From Strongylocentrotus droebachiensis (Eukaryota > Echinodermata > Echinoidea > Camarodonta > Strongylocentrotidae), in assembly GCA_035222895.1 (NCBI GenBank), contig JAVYIG010000635.1, positions 248,001-312,000 on the forward strand: a stretch of DNA of 64,000 nucleotides, written 5' to 3'. A program made the translations under genes and the position numbers. The notes under the pieces were generated by a model, which searched no databases, had not been told where the DNA came from, and saw only the letters and a list, made by a program, of their open reading frames with translations. Below, piece after piece: positions 11,317 to 23,005 of this stretch; position 1 is the first letter of the stretch; each line of letters opens with the position of its first letter.

Positions 11317-11690
11317 TATACCTTTGTATAAGAATATTTAGTTACGATTGGAATTTGAAGACTTCATTTTGAAAGGAGGGCGTTTTCGTCAGCACCTTTC
11401 ACATAAACATTATAAGCATTTGCAAGTATTTCCCGTATACTATAAAACTGTCATCACTACACAATGCATTTTAAGTAGTAATTATACCATACGTACACAT
11501 TCCCCGGTACGCATATGCATGTTCTCTCCTTTTAAAAACATCCCCCCCCCCCCTAAGTCCGGTGTGTAAAGTCAATACGGGGCGGATTTTCGTGTACTAC
11601 GTGCCGGACTTTGGTGCATAAAAAGTACCCCTTCCCAATAAACAAAATCACGTAAAAATCACGTCAATATGAAGGTATCGACTTGAAGCT
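11317..11690. other. intergenic, nothing recognised
   Basis: AT-rich with a C run at 11540-11552. No gene or repeat boundary was identified. Confidence 0.45.
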
Positions 11691-11694
11691 ACAG

Positions 11695-12190
11695 TCCCAT
11701 ATACGTCCCGGACCGTCCCGGACCATCCCGGACCCCATCCGGGGTGATCCGGGATTCGGTCCGTGTTGACACCGTGTTGGCACCGGGGTGGTCCTGGATG
11801 GTCCTGGATGGTCCTGGATGGTCCTGGATGGTCCTGGGCGGTCCGTGAGTCGACCCCGGATGTTTTTGACGGTCAAAAACTGCCGGGGTGGTCCGGGACG
11901 GTCCGGGACAATAGTTTGATCCGGGGTGATCCGTGTAGCCACCGTGCTGGGTCCGGGGCAGTCCGGGAGTGAGTTATTGACCCCGATCACCCCGGCGCCC
12001 CTGCGGATGATCCCGGACCCAGCACGGTGGCGTTCCGGGATGATCCGTGTTGGCACCGGGATGGTCCGGTGTCATCCGTGTTGGCACCGTGTTGGCACCG
12101 GGGTGGTCCGGGACGGTCCGTGGCGGCTCCGTGCTGGGTCTGGAATGATCTGTACTGCTGCCGGGGCTATGCCCGGGGGGGGGGGGGTGG
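11695..12190. repeat. GC-rich 10-bp-periodic minisatellite block
   Basis: A 500-bp GC-rich island in AT-rich DNA, made of CCCGGACCRT/GGTCCGGGAC-type words. At about 11792-11840 the 10-mer TGGATGGTCC repeats five times head to tail. GTGTTGGCACCG and CACGGTGG words recur in both orientations. The 60- to 130-codon open frames here (Pro/Gly/Trp-rich) are by-products of the repeat. Confidence 0.75.
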
Positions 12191-12214
12191 TCGGTGCAAA
12201 CATCCCAGAAGAGA

Positions 12215-12385
12215 AAGCTAGTTGCAACTGGTCCAGTTGATGAACCAGTTAAGGCCAACTGGTAACCCTGGAAATTGAAATGGGCTAAATGATCCAGTTG
12301 ATCCAGGCCAGTTAGAATTCAACTGGTCTAGCTGAGCCATTATAACCATTTAGTAAAACTGCCAACCAGTTGAACCGCAAACACT
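12215..12385. repeat. cluster of AACTGG/CCAGTT motifs
   Basis: About eight copies of AACTGG or its complement lie within 170 bp, several as AACTGG-N-CCAGTT pairs. It directly follows the GC-rich block and may be the other part of the same element. Its function is unknown. Confidence 0.55.
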
Positions 12386-12539
12386 TCAATACTGGTACGT
12401 CTGTATTTCCAATGTAAAAGCATTGGTATTATTTGACTTACATAATTTAATTATTCACAGCTTCACCAGGTGAGTGTGGAAAATGTAGATTAACGTTTTG
12501 TTTTGCCAAAGGTTGTTAATACGTTAGCAGAATGTTAAA

Positions 12540-13530
12540 AAACGCGTCACATGACATGCACATATTTTTGGTGCATGCACGATCGTGCCAAAAAAGCGCT
12601 GTCAAAAATGATATTGCACGCTACAAGATCGATATCCAGCGCAGCGTACGCTTAGAGCAAGTAGCAAGGTCTTATCTTTTCATTTTCTAGAACCAACATA
12701 ACTCTCCTAGACTCTAACGCTAGATCTAGACTTTCTTTTGTTTTGATTTTCATGTGTCGCTATTTTATAAAACAAATAACGCACTTGACCCTGTTGTTTT
12801 GATTTGATTTGTTTCGGTTTATTGCAATAAAAGAACATGCAAAGTCAATATATAACACGATATACGATCAAAATATGAATGACTAAGACGTACGACTATA
12901 AATCATGCATAATGAAACAAAATGAAAAACGAATATTACATAAAAAAATTAAATATATTACAAATATTAAAAACATTAAAAACCTTCTGTGTCATCAAAT
13001 AAGGAGAGAAAGAGAGAGAGAGAGAGAGAAAGAAAGACGGAACTAGAAAGAGGAATAGAATGAAGAAGAAAAAGGAAAGAAAAGTTAATCAGACAATATA
13101 CGAAAGATTCGAGGAGAGGGGTAGAGAAGGACAGAGTAGAACAAGAAAAATAGAAAGAGAAGAGAATCGTACAGTCTTGAGGTATGTTTTCATCAAAACC
13201 GGAAAAGAGAAAAGCCATCCTTTGCCAAGTGCACCTCAAGTTGAAATATGATTATGATTTTAAAAAAATAAAAAAATTAACTGTTTGAATATATAATGTA
13301 TTAACGTCATTTTAAAAATTTGTTAAAGTCAAAATAGTATGTGTTGAAGAAGATAGTAAATTCAATAAGTTGTGCGTAATGTAAATGCAACGTACGCTCA
13401 GTTTATTCAGATGGTGCGTACTGTGAACTCGCCGTAAACGGCTCGTGCACAGAGGCGGCACCAATCTAAAGAAACCTCGCGTGTGCTACATTCACCACTA
13501 ACGAACGCTAGGCCGTGAGTTATTTGTATA
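12540..13530. repeat. R3 repeat copy A, interrupted
   Basis: The outer segments (12540-12797 and 13369-13530) match 20037-20405. Shared words include CGCGTCACATGACA, GATATTGCACGCTA, GAGCAAGTAGCAAGGTCTT, GCACTTGACCCTGTTGT and GAGGCGGCACCAATCTAAAG. The copy at 20 kb is continuous, which shows that 12798-13368 is an insertion. Confidence 0.75.
12798..13368 (-). mobile_element. retroelement 3' fragment inserted in R3
   Basis: Flanked by the direct repeat GTTGT (12793-12797 and 13369-13373), which is single in the uninterrupted R3 copy at 20 kb. Read on the minus strand it ends with an AATAAA and a (TCAAA)n-like tail, as expected for a non-LTR retrotransposon or SINE 3' end. It contains a (GA)n tract at 13008-13036. 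No RT motif remains. Confidence 0.65.
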
Positions 13531-13681
13531 ATATCTTTGGTGGATAAGATGTTGCGACCCCTCCCTCCCTCCTCCCTCCACACACACACGCAATACAAAA
13601 GAAGAAAAGATTTTGGGTGTCATTCAACCGCATACTGACCATACTACTACCCACTACTTGTAGCAAAGTCATTTAAGTACC

Positions 13682-14850
13682 GAATTGAATTGAATTTATT
13701 ATCTTCTTCAACACATACAAATCAAATTACATTTCAACGATGCAACATTTACAAAATATGACAAACTTTTGGGGTGTACATTTAATACATAAATTCACAA
13801 TATAATAATAATAAAGACGTTGACATAACAAAATATATAACTGATAACACCCTTTCAAGAATTAGTCATTGATGAATCTGCAGGAGAAGACTGGGTATTA
13901 CAATAAGCGTTTGCTTGATAGCATGATAGCCAAGGATGGAGTGAATAATTAAAAGAATGAAAAAGAAACTGATAATGGTGATGATGAGAATAAAAATGAA
14001 AATATGTTGATGTAGATAACGTCCGATACAGAAGACTTGTAGTATACAGGAGTTATAAAACAAGGTGAAGGATGTTTATAGAAATCTGGAAATAATATTG
14101 AATATTTAATCTGCACTGGGAAAATATCATACAATGTAATTTGACAGAAATGTTTTCTTCGTATTGAATTTAAAATAATTTAAGATTTTACATGATTTTA
14201 TTAAGTCCGGGAGCGCATTCTACAGATTAGAATCATGATGACTTATTGATTTATTTATGCAGGATCAATATTATAGGATTTATCAAATGAATTTCAATGA
14301 ATTCCGAGTGGGTAAGAATGGAAAGTGTTATTTGATACAAAGAAATTCTAAAAATAATCAGGAAGTAGGCTACTCATGAGTTTAAACATAAATATCAAAC
14401 TCTGTTGTGCGTTCATAACGAAGATAGCCAATGTTTTTTAATTCATAAAATAATGGGTTCGTATGGGCTAAATAATGGGAGCCAGCACACATGCGAAGCG
14501 ATTTTTTGCAATGAAATAAATAGGGTTCATTATTGCCTTTGCACTTGAAGCCCACGCCAAGTTACAATACGAAATGTATGGCAGATAAGCGAGTTATACA
14601 CCATTAAAACTAAAAGGATCTTTTTAGGAAGATAATTCTTTTTGTATAAAGTATACCAATATGCGGTATGTGGGTTTGTATGTTTAAAGTGTATAAAGCT
14701 CATTTTTATTAATATTAAGAGATAGTTTATTAATATTAAACCAGATAACCAGTTGGTCATTCTAAATTAAGTATACGAATAAAGGTATCCAAATTCTGAT
14801 GAGGGTAACAAATATTGGTGTCGTCAGCAAAAAGTGTACACGATAAAAGG
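13682..14850 (-). pseudogene. CR1-like LINE remnant with RT FADD motif
   Basis: On the minus strand, 14820-14842 encodes the RT catalytic motif FADDTNI. This is followed, after a frameshift, by a thumb-like stretch containing NWLSG and MSFIHFK (14690-14760), typical of CR1/jockey-type RTs. The 3' end is the TTCAATTCAATTC microsatellite-like tail near 13682-13695. The element is 5'-truncated just upstream of the catalytic motif and carries several stops, so it is inactive. Confidence 0.65.
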
Positions 14851-14872
14851 GATGATGCATTGGTTATATTTA

Positions 14873-16430
14873 TTTCATTTTATTTATTTATTTATTTCTG
14901 ATATTTATACAGGGTGGCACATATCACCAATTTGGTGGTCTTTCATGAGGCCCTGTTTGGTAATAATAAAAACAAATCACAGCATAAAAAACAAAATAGA
15001 TAAATACACAAGCATATAAACAGGTAAAATACAAATTAATTGGTATCCCCTTGAAATAACTGATCATTCAAGAATCATCCTTGATCATTTACAAGAAATA
15101 GGTGAATGGAATTTTCAAATTAAATACAATATTTAAAAACGTTCATTTAATAATCTGATATAGCTTAACGCACGGGATACCAACATTGTTATATACATAT
15201 TTACATTCAATTGCTTTTTAATTAATACACTTAGATTGTTTACAAGATAGCTGAAAATGGATACATTACATGTATGAATACATGATATAATGATAACCAT
15301 GTCAACCAAATTTCATAATTTTGCAAATAGGAAAAAAATGGTTAACTTCGCACGAAACCACCAAAAGTTCACTAACACGTCATCTACAGATTACAGGGCT
15401 TTTAGAGCGTGTTTAAAACTGTTCAAAGGTAGGTGACATTTTGACAGGACTTTTAAGATGGTTCCATACTCTAATTCCAGAAATTAGAGGACTATTTTTA
15501 TAAGTGTCCGTCCTAAATTTGGGTACACACAATGCGTCCCCTACAGCATGTCTTGTGTGGTGATCATGTAGTGAACTAACGTGATGTAAATCTTATTTTA
15601 AGTATGTTGGTGCCATGTCATGCATTTATTTATACATCATCACTGCACGTCCAAACTGGAAACGTGTCTGAATAGGCATCCATCCTAAGCGACTAAACAT
15701 ATCATTTGAAGATACTTCAAATCCTTCTCCCAACACTACACATGCAGCTCGTTTTTTAACCTTTTGTAATTTAATCGTTTGTCTTTGAAATCGCTCAGAC
15801 CACACTGAGGAACAATAATCAAAATGAGGAAGTACGATGGCATTATACAGAAGTTTTAGAGATCTTGTTGGAACATAACTTTTGGCTCGCTTAATTACAC
15901 TTATATTTCTTTGAGCAGTTTTAATAACTTTTTACACATGCTCCGTCCAACGTAACTCCTCGTCAATCATGACACCCAGGCATTTAGCCACTTTTACTCT
16001 TTTCAAACAGCTGCCGTTTAGTGTGACAGAAAAATCATTTACTCCGTTAAGAACTGATCGTGATCCAATAAGCATCGCATTTGTCTTATCCGCATTAAGA
16101 ACTAGACGGTTTGTTGTTACCCATGAAAATATGTTTTCTATACCTTTGGTTAGCTTTTGTTCTACTTCTGTGACATTACTCTACACTTATTAATATACAA
16201 TAAAACACGAAGAGGACCTAATATTGATCCTTGTGGGAATCCACATTTAATTGCAAGATATTCCGAATGAAACCCGTTATGCACCACACACTGTTGCCGG
16301 AATGATAAATAATCTCTAAACCACGAGGGAGCAACTGCTCGAATTCCATAAATTTGAAGTTTTAAAGTAAAATATTGTTATTACGCTTTTGATACATCCA
16401 TAAAAGCCCCATTGCATGCTTTACTCGACT
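14873..16430 (-). pseudogene. CR1-like LINE remnant, internally deleted RT
   Basis: Minus-strand frames in 16200-16430 encode AFMDVSKA and GFPQGSILGP, RT motifs before the catalytic site. Frames in 15650-16140 encode NRLVLNADKTNAM, CLGVMIDEELRW and LPHFDYCSSVWS, typical of the CR1/jockey thumb region. The YADD segment between them is missing, so there is an internal deletion as well as stops. The 3' tail is an (AAAT)n tract at about 14873-14898. It abuts another truncated LINE at 13682-14850. Confidence 0.75.
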
Positions 16431-16439
16431 GCAACACAA

Positions 16440-16935
16440 GTAAATTGCACTTTATGTTAATTGATTGAACAGGGAACATTAACATTCAGTATTCATGTTT
16501 ATCAATTCGAACAGGGAGCATCAATCATCAGACTTGACTCTTTTCCTTCAAATACTCTAATATGCACTCCAATGAAACGGATGTCAAATGGTTGGTCATC
16601 AAGCCACTGGATGATCGGTTCAGATTTGTCAATCCGACCAACCTTGTAGAAATTGTTTGCGAAGTCAATCCAGTAATGGTTAGTTCCTGCAGCAAGGCTA
16701 ATCATTTGATGTTCATTTTTGAACGTCGTATTACGATCCTGAGACGGTAAAGGCCGTATTGCGATTTGAGGCTTTCGTGGGTCGTTGCATCTAAAGACTG
16801 CTAGGGGGTGACAACAAGTAAGCGTGTGATAATTTTAATGAAAAATATATCAGTGAAAAAAAGTATGATTGCAAAATGAAAATGAGAGAATGGTGGTGCA
16901 TAGCGTTTTGGCTACATACTATAGGTGGTGTCACA
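16440..16935. other. intergenic, nothing recognised
   Basis: Short open frames on both strands overlap at 16461-16750 with no recognisable domain. Confidence 0.4.
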
Positions 16936-16938
16936 CAA

Positions 16939-17837
16939 GGCGGTGTCACACAGAGGCCAAACATCCGGATTTTAGTTATCCTCTTAATTGGCTGTCTGAC
17001 ATCAATTATCCCTTCAAAAATCCCTTCAAATATCCCTTCAAAAATCCTCATATGAAGCAAGATGATTCTCTCTTGAAAGGATTTTTCAAGGGTTTTTTTA
17101 AGGGATTTTTCTGTCTGACACCAATGTTGAAATAATCCCTTCAAAGGTCAGTGTAAGTTTAACCTGATTGGCTGGCATAAGGTTAATAACGCGCTATCAT
17201 AACCTGCGCACAGTTATATTAGCGCGCATTTAATGATTGAACGTGTGATGTCACAATGCTTACCTACCTAAACGGAATATGCGCAATGGCCCATCAAAAA
17301 TCCGGATTTTTAGTTATCCGAATTATTTGTAGCCTGTCTGTCACCAGTCTGTCACCGACTCAAATGGAAAAACTAGATTTCTAAAATCTGGTTTATTTAA
17401 GATGGGTCGGGATTTTTCTGTGTGACACCGCCTACAGAGGCCCAAAATCCGGATTTTAGTTATCCTCTAAATGGCTGTCTGTCATCAATTATCCCTTCAA
17501 AAATCCCTTCAAAAATCCTCTAACAAAGCAAGCTAATTTTTCCTTGAAAGGATTTTTGAAGGGATTTTTCTGTCTGACACCAATCTTGAAATAATCCCTT
17601 TAAATAAGCATTTTGACATCACACGTCTAAATGCGCGCATTTAAACGTGTGATGTCACAATGCTTATCTTCCTAAACGGTGCATGCGCAATGGCCAATCG
17701 AAAATCCGGATTTTATTTATCTGGTTTATTCGTAGACTGTCTGTCACCAGTCTGTCACCGACGTAAATAAAACAAAACTAGATTTCTAAAATCTGGTTTA
17801 TTCAAGATGGGTCGGGATCTTTCTGTGTGACACCGCC
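16939..17837. mobile_element. two tandem MITEs sharing a central TIR
   Basis: GGCGGTGTCACACAG at 16939 is inverted at 17418-17432 (CTGTGTGACACCGCC) and again at 17823-17837. Two related units, 16939-17432 and about 17418-17837, therefore lie head to tail with three termini. Each contains ATCCGGATTTTAGTTATCC, a palindromic block of ATCCCTTCAAAAATCC against GGATTTTTGAAGGGAT, and a GATGTCACAATGCTTA segment. No ORF is present. Confidence 0.8.
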
Positions 17838-18145
17838 GACTAAGTTGAAAAATGGTATATGATTTAGTGAAACGTCTGGATCTTTGAGTTTTCGCTTAAA
17901 GGTCTCCATCAGGGATGCTTCTTGTTAAAGAAAGCCATCAAACGTTGCAACACAGTGCGCTAAACGCAATGCGCTAAGGATACAAGCGCAACAAAGAATA
18001 ATAGCTTGGGAGAGGGTATTAAATAGAAAAGAAAGACAAGAAGAAGGGAGGGAGAGAGAGAGAGAGATATGGCGGTGCAAAAAGGGTAAAAAGAAAAAAA
18101 AAACAGAAAAAAAGAGAAGGAAGAGGGGAAATGTGGGAGCAAGTG

Positions 18146-18190
18146 CATGTGACCAGGCACCACAAAACCACCAAACAGTCGCCTGGTGTG
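18146..18190. repeat. solo TIR related to 18468 element
   Basis: TGTGACCAGGCACCACAAAA followed by CCACCAAACAGTCGC differs by a few bases from the terminus at 18468. It is a second, partly decayed copy of the same TIR lying 320 bp upstream. Confidence 0.6.
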
Positions 18191-18467
18191 ATTTTCAGTT
18201 GGAGCTCAAAGTTTGATGAATTTTGTCAGTATGATAAAATGTTGCTTTAGGTATTTCCTGAAAGAGTACACTTTCCTTTTTATGTAATTTCAAATTTGAG
18301 AGCATAAAATAATATAAAACTGGTAATTTCAACAGTTAGTGTAGACCTATGTATGTCTGATATTTAGTTTGTTATAGTAATTTTAAGTTCTTCATGACCC
18401 TGGCGACTGGTCTCTTTTTTTTGATTTTCTGTAATTTAAAGTAGAGTAACCTCTTGCGGCGATGATA

Positions 18468-19764
18468 TGTGACCCGGCACCACAAAACCACCAAAAAGTC
18501 GCAAAATTTTTTTTTCCTGATTTCATCTGATTATGAAAGAAGAAGTTCTCCTCATTAAAATGGTATATTACTTGTCCAAATTGAAGCTTCCTAACCCTTT
18601 CAATTTAGTGAATGAAAAGAGCTGGTGAGGGAGGTTACTGGTATTAAATTGTGAGAAAGAGAGCTTTAAAGTTTGGGGCTATTCAAGCATGCGGAGCAAG
18701 CAAACCACAGGGAAATCAATAGAAGGGTGAATCAAAAGGCCATAGCAACCACTATGAAGAGATTTTCAGATTAGGCTGAAATTTGGCCTGATGGTCAAAC
18801 ATAGTCTGTTCATTATGTTTCTGAGGTTTCAATGTGTGGACTTAAGTCTTTCAAAAGTTATTATGTTGTAAATGTATAGAGTTGTAATTGGACAGATTAA
18901 GTGAACTGCAACATAGTGCCGAGACACCTGCACTAGACAATGCCTATTCATGGTGGACCCGGAGTCTTTTTGTTCCCCCTTACATAACACTGCTTGTCAC
19001 CTATCTTGTTTTGTATACATCTGGGCAATTATTTGTAACCACATTATCAGGAATTCTCTCGTCGCTGTCTTGCCCGAAGTGTTCAGTAAGCAAAGCTGTA
19101 AGGTTGGCCTGATCCCCCGCAGCTAGCCCCCGCATCATCGCTTCGTTGACCGCCCGAGTACCCGGGCATCTGCGTTAATTGGTGCACCCCGGTACCATCC
19201 CACGGCTCTGCTCACGTACAAAACCTGCCATTGTAACGACGTTGTAGACTTTTTCGCAACTTGTCACTCTCAAATGTATAAAATATAATAATGTTCTTAC
19301 TCTTGATCAACAAATTCTGGATATGTGATGTACAATCAAGCTACTCGAAGTCATTAACGGAGAATATAAGACGAACGCAAATCTGGAACTCGGATGTGAA
19401 AGCGGATACAAACAAAATGGCGCGCCGCACTGATTGCTATAACGGACCAATCACAGCCGCGTAGCACGACCCGTTAGCAACGACCGACCATTTCCGGACT
19501 ACGATAATTTCGCTCGGGAAAAGTGATCAAATTTTGGAAGAGACCGAAGGCTGTGCGAAAAAAACTGGTCTAGAAAAACCGTTTAAAACACATCTTCTAC
19601 TATGTTTTAGACTTCCAAATGTTGATACTAGGTACAGAAAAGACCACTCTTTCAGAAAATGCAAAAAAACAAAAATCTATTTTTTTCACCTAAATTGACA
19701 TTTTAGCTGATTACGGAGAATCGCTGGTTGCGACTTTTTGTTGGTTTTGTGGTGCCGGGTCACA
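18468..19764. mobile_element. 1.3-kb TIR element, TA-flanked
   Basis: Starts TGTGACCCGGCACCACAAAA and ends with the inverted copy TTTTGTGGTGCCGGGTCACA. The TIR is about 37 bp and includes AGTCGC. TA flanks both ends (18466-18467 and 19765-19766). No transposase frame was seen (18888-19112 is unrecognised). A GC-richer stretch lies at 19110-19230. Confidence 0.75.
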
Positions 19765-20036
19765 TATATAGTTAAACTAAGGAAAGGCGTGTGCCTAATT
19801 AGTGTACCAGGTTCTGGGACAATTTGATAATCCCTTCACAGAAATGTCTATATACTTCTAATGCCCCGTTTGTCACCTTGCATCAGCCCTTGTGAGTCAG
19901 AGTAATCATGAATAGACTATTAACTCTACACTTTAACAAAACAAGTTCATATAAAAAACAGCAAGTACATGTTACAACATTGCAAATTACACATTATAAA
20001 ATAGCTCTAGTATTTTAAGCATCGTGATTGGTCAAA

Positions 20037-20405
20037 ACGCGTCACATGACAAGCACCTATTTTCGTGTGCATGCATGATCGTCCTAAACAAGCGCTTTCA
20101 AAAGTGATATTGCACGCTAAAAGATCGATATCAAGCGCAGCGTACGCGTAGAGCAAGTAGCAAGGTCTTTTTTTTTTTCATTTGTCTAGAACCTACATAA
20201 CTCTCCAACACATTTTTATAAAACAAATGATGCACTTGACCCTGTTGTGCGTAATGTAAATGCAGTGTACGCTCAGTTTCTTCAGATGGTGCGTACTGTG
20301 AACTCGCCGCAAGCGGTTCGTGCACCAGAGGCGGCACCAATCTAAAGAAACCTCGTGTGTACTACATTCACCACCAACGAACGCTCTGCCGTGCGTTATT
20401 TGTAT
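20037..20405. repeat. R3 repeat copy B, uninterrupted
   Basis: Matches both halves of 12540-13530 without the 571-bp insertion, so it serves as the empty-site reference. Its outer boundaries are uncertain and no coding content was recognised. Confidence 0.7.
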
Positions 20406-20429
20406 GGTAAATTCCTATTATTACAAATG

Positions 20430-20430
<1 letters not shown>

Positions 20431-20464
<34 letters not shown>

Positions 20465-20490
20465 CCTATGTATCTATATATATATATATA
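20431..20490. repeat. (TA)n microsatellite
   Basis: Two TA dinucleotide runs separated by TAGGCCTATGTATC. The Ile/Tyr-rich open frames over it are artefacts. Confidence 0.9.
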
Positions 20491-20577
20491 ATGTAAAAAT
20501 AAATGGTTCTGCGTCGGTGCATAAAATGAATAGGACACAAGGTAGATAAATAAAAACACCGGAGAAGTGAATATTCC

Positions 20578-20611
20578 ACTGACGTTTCGGGCATAGCCCT
20601 TTATCGAAGTG
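20578..20611 (-). ncRNA. hammerhead-ribozyme-like motif of PLE
   Basis: On the minus strand the sequence reads TCGATAA, then the hairpin GGGC-TAT-GCCC, then GAAAC and GTC. This follows the hammerhead order of catalytic box, stem II, GAAA and cleavage triplet, as reported for Penelope-like terminal repeats. The first box departs from CUGAUGA at about three positions and stem III is minimal or absent, so activity is doubtful. Confidence 0.35.
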
Positions 20612-20924
20612 ATTCAAGCATGAACAAACAATATACAAAATCAAAAATATATAGGCGACGCTTGGTAGTCAAGATGCAAAGGCGCGTGAGAGTACGCGAA
20701 AGAAGAGAAAAAGAGATAGAGAAACGTCACAAAGCTCAAAAGTTGGACCATTGTGACGTGAGAAAATAGGAGAAAATTAGAAATATAGGGAGCGTTAGAA
20801 GAGCGTATCTCCAGGGGAGATACGCGGAAAGCAAAAGAAAAGGAAAAGAAGAGGCGCACAGAAAGAAAAATAAGCAATTGAAAAAGCATTATGACGTAAT
20901 AAAGATATTAAAGTTCAACAAAGT

Positions 20925-21191
20925 TCAGTGTGAGTTAGGGAAAGATCTGAAAGTGGCGTTCATCCCGTCCGGGTGGAGAGTGCCAAGTTTGAAGATTATC
21001 CTCTCCTCCATCAGCTTCCTTTCTTTCTCATCTCGGCAAGATTTCAGCACACATACTTGAAGGTCATCAGCATTATGATCTCCGATGTTGAAGTGGTGAG
21101 CTACAGGTAGTCCGGCTGTCTTCAGGCGTATGGAACGCAGATGCTCCGTGATTCTATCGGCTAGGCGTCTCTTTGTCTCCCCGATGTACAC
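20925..21191 (-). pseudogene. PLE GIY-YIG domain, C-terminal part
   Basis: About 88 codons on the minus strand ending at a stop at 20925. They begin VYIGETKRRLADRITEHLRS, the second half of a GIY-YIG nuclease with its conserved Arg/His helix, followed by AHHFN and ERIIFKLGTLHPDG (catalytic Glu region). The first half of the motif (YGLTC...C) lies beyond the insertion at 23006-23448. The reading frame is open, but expression as one protein is blocked by the 1.8-kb insert. Confidence 0.75.
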
Positions 21192-23005
21192 CCGTATCAG
21201 GACAATTACCCCCTGGGCAATCACCCCCCGGAAAATTACCCCCCGGAAAACTACCCCCGTAGGACGATTACCCCCCGGAAAATTACCCCCCGAGGACAAT
21301 TACCCCCTCAAGGACAATTACCCCCCGGAAAATAACCCCCGAGGACAACTACCCCCTGGGGACAATTACCCCCCGCGGACAATTACTTCCAAGGACAACT
21401 ACTCCCCCAGGAAAACTACCCCGAGGACAACTACCCCCAGGGGACAACTACCCCCGAGGACAATTACCCCCGAGGACAACTACCCCTCCCCCCTTCGAGG
21501 ACAACCCCCCCCCCGAGGACAATAACCCCCGGAGGACAACTACCCCCATTGACAATCACCCCCGAGGAATTTATAACACTGACGTATAACGCAAGCTTCT
21601 CTCCAAATTGCTATTTACAGAAAATTGCATGAACCTTCATTTTCTTTGTTTTTTATGAAGTTCATTTCGGTCTTTTCAAACTATTCAATTCTATATGGGG
21701 GAGGGGGTGGAGGTTGCCCTATTCCCCTGTAGTTTTGCTACCGAGTAAAGAACAACAATTACATTTCTTAGAAATTGAACAATACATTGCGCGCAGATGA
21801 GTACGCGTTACAGCCTCTCTCACCATCAATGGCAAAACAAAGAAATTAGGATGTAAGATTTTCTTTATGCGTCCTCATTAACATTTTTAATCAGCTGATC
21901 GTGTATTTGTCTTTGTATGTATAATGGGCCCTCATTCGTGCCATGATCCATAATTAAGGTTTTCTTCACGTTATCTATTTATTTCTGTTGTCATGCTGAA
22001 CTTGCTGAAGTATAATATGTTTTCGTGTACGTTAAATTATTTTGAAAAAGAAATTGCCTTTAAGTTATATGTACGGTGCCATGTCAAAAGAAAATAAATA
22101 TCCGCTCTCTGGTGATTCATCTCATTTGATTTTGTAACTCCAGCACAGCGTTTTTCAACCGGGGTGCCGCAAGAGAACGATTTAGAAAACGTGGATTTTG
22201 TTTTAAAAAAATCAAACACCAGAAACGGTTAAAATATGTAATTACAAGTCATGAGAAAAATAAATGTTGAAGATACTAAAGTGTCTTCCTTCCTCGCTCG
22301 CAGACAATATTTTGACAGCAAGGCAATTATGGGCAACGAGAGGCCCGAATATCCTCATATTGGTGTATTAAGCTCTTATATTAAGAAAATGTCTTCTCCT
22401 TTTTATTCTTAAATATGCCCATACGTGTGTGCATACGTGTGTGGGTACCGTGACTAACAAAAAGTTAAGATAACGCTGCTCCAGGGAAATGTATTTTTAT
22501 GCATTTTGAAAAGCGCTGGACAATTACCTAAAACTTAAATCCTTCGTGGAAATTGGCAACCGCACTCGCGTTGCATAAATTATAATAAAAGGGAAATGTG
22601 AAGTAATGAGGAAGACAACGTGCTATAGTATTTGAAAGAATATGGGTTCATGCAGTGAATCTTATGGGCTCGTAGCCATCTCTCAATGTGTCAGATCGTC
22701 TTTTGCTATTGAATCCTGATTGTCCACGGGGTAGTTGTCCTCGGGGGGTAATTGTCATCGGGGGGAATTGTCCTCGGGGGGAATTATCATCGGGGGGTAG
22801 TTGTCTTCGGGGGGTAATTGTCCTCGGGGGGTAATTGTCCTCGGGGGGTAATTTTCCGGGGGGTAATTGTCCTTGGGGGGTGGTTGTCCTCGGGGGGTGA
22901 TTCTCCGGGGGGTAATATTCCAGGGGGTAATTGTCCTTTGGGGGTAGTTTTCCGGGGGGTAATTTTCCGGGGGGTGATTGCCCAAGGGGTAATTGTCCTA
23001 GAACC
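21192..23005. mobile_element. 1.8-kb TIR element with inverted minisatellite ends
   Basis: Lies inside the GIY-YIG codons and is flanked by the imperfect 8-bp direct repeats ATGTACAC (21184-21191) and ATGTAAAC (23006-23013). Both ends carry AGGACAATTACCCC-type sequence in inverted orientation, with about 60 bp of strong TIR including GGGCAATCACCCCCC. Inside each TIR is an array of a 15-16-bp unit, GAGGACAATTACCCCC (21220-21580 direct, 22728-22990 inverted). The middle 1.15 kb is AT-rich and non-repetitive. An 8-bp duplication would fit a hAT-like element. The Pro/Asn/Tyr-rich frames over the arrays are not genes. Confidence 0.8.

Noticed and set aside
11664..12258. Overlapping 60-130-codon ORFs in a GC-rich block
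   Set aside because: All derive from 10-bp GC-rich repeats and occur in every frame.
21130..21525. Proline-rich, collagen-like ORF
   Set aside because: The frame is a translation of the ACAATTACCCCC minisatellite; the same holds for 22755-23048.
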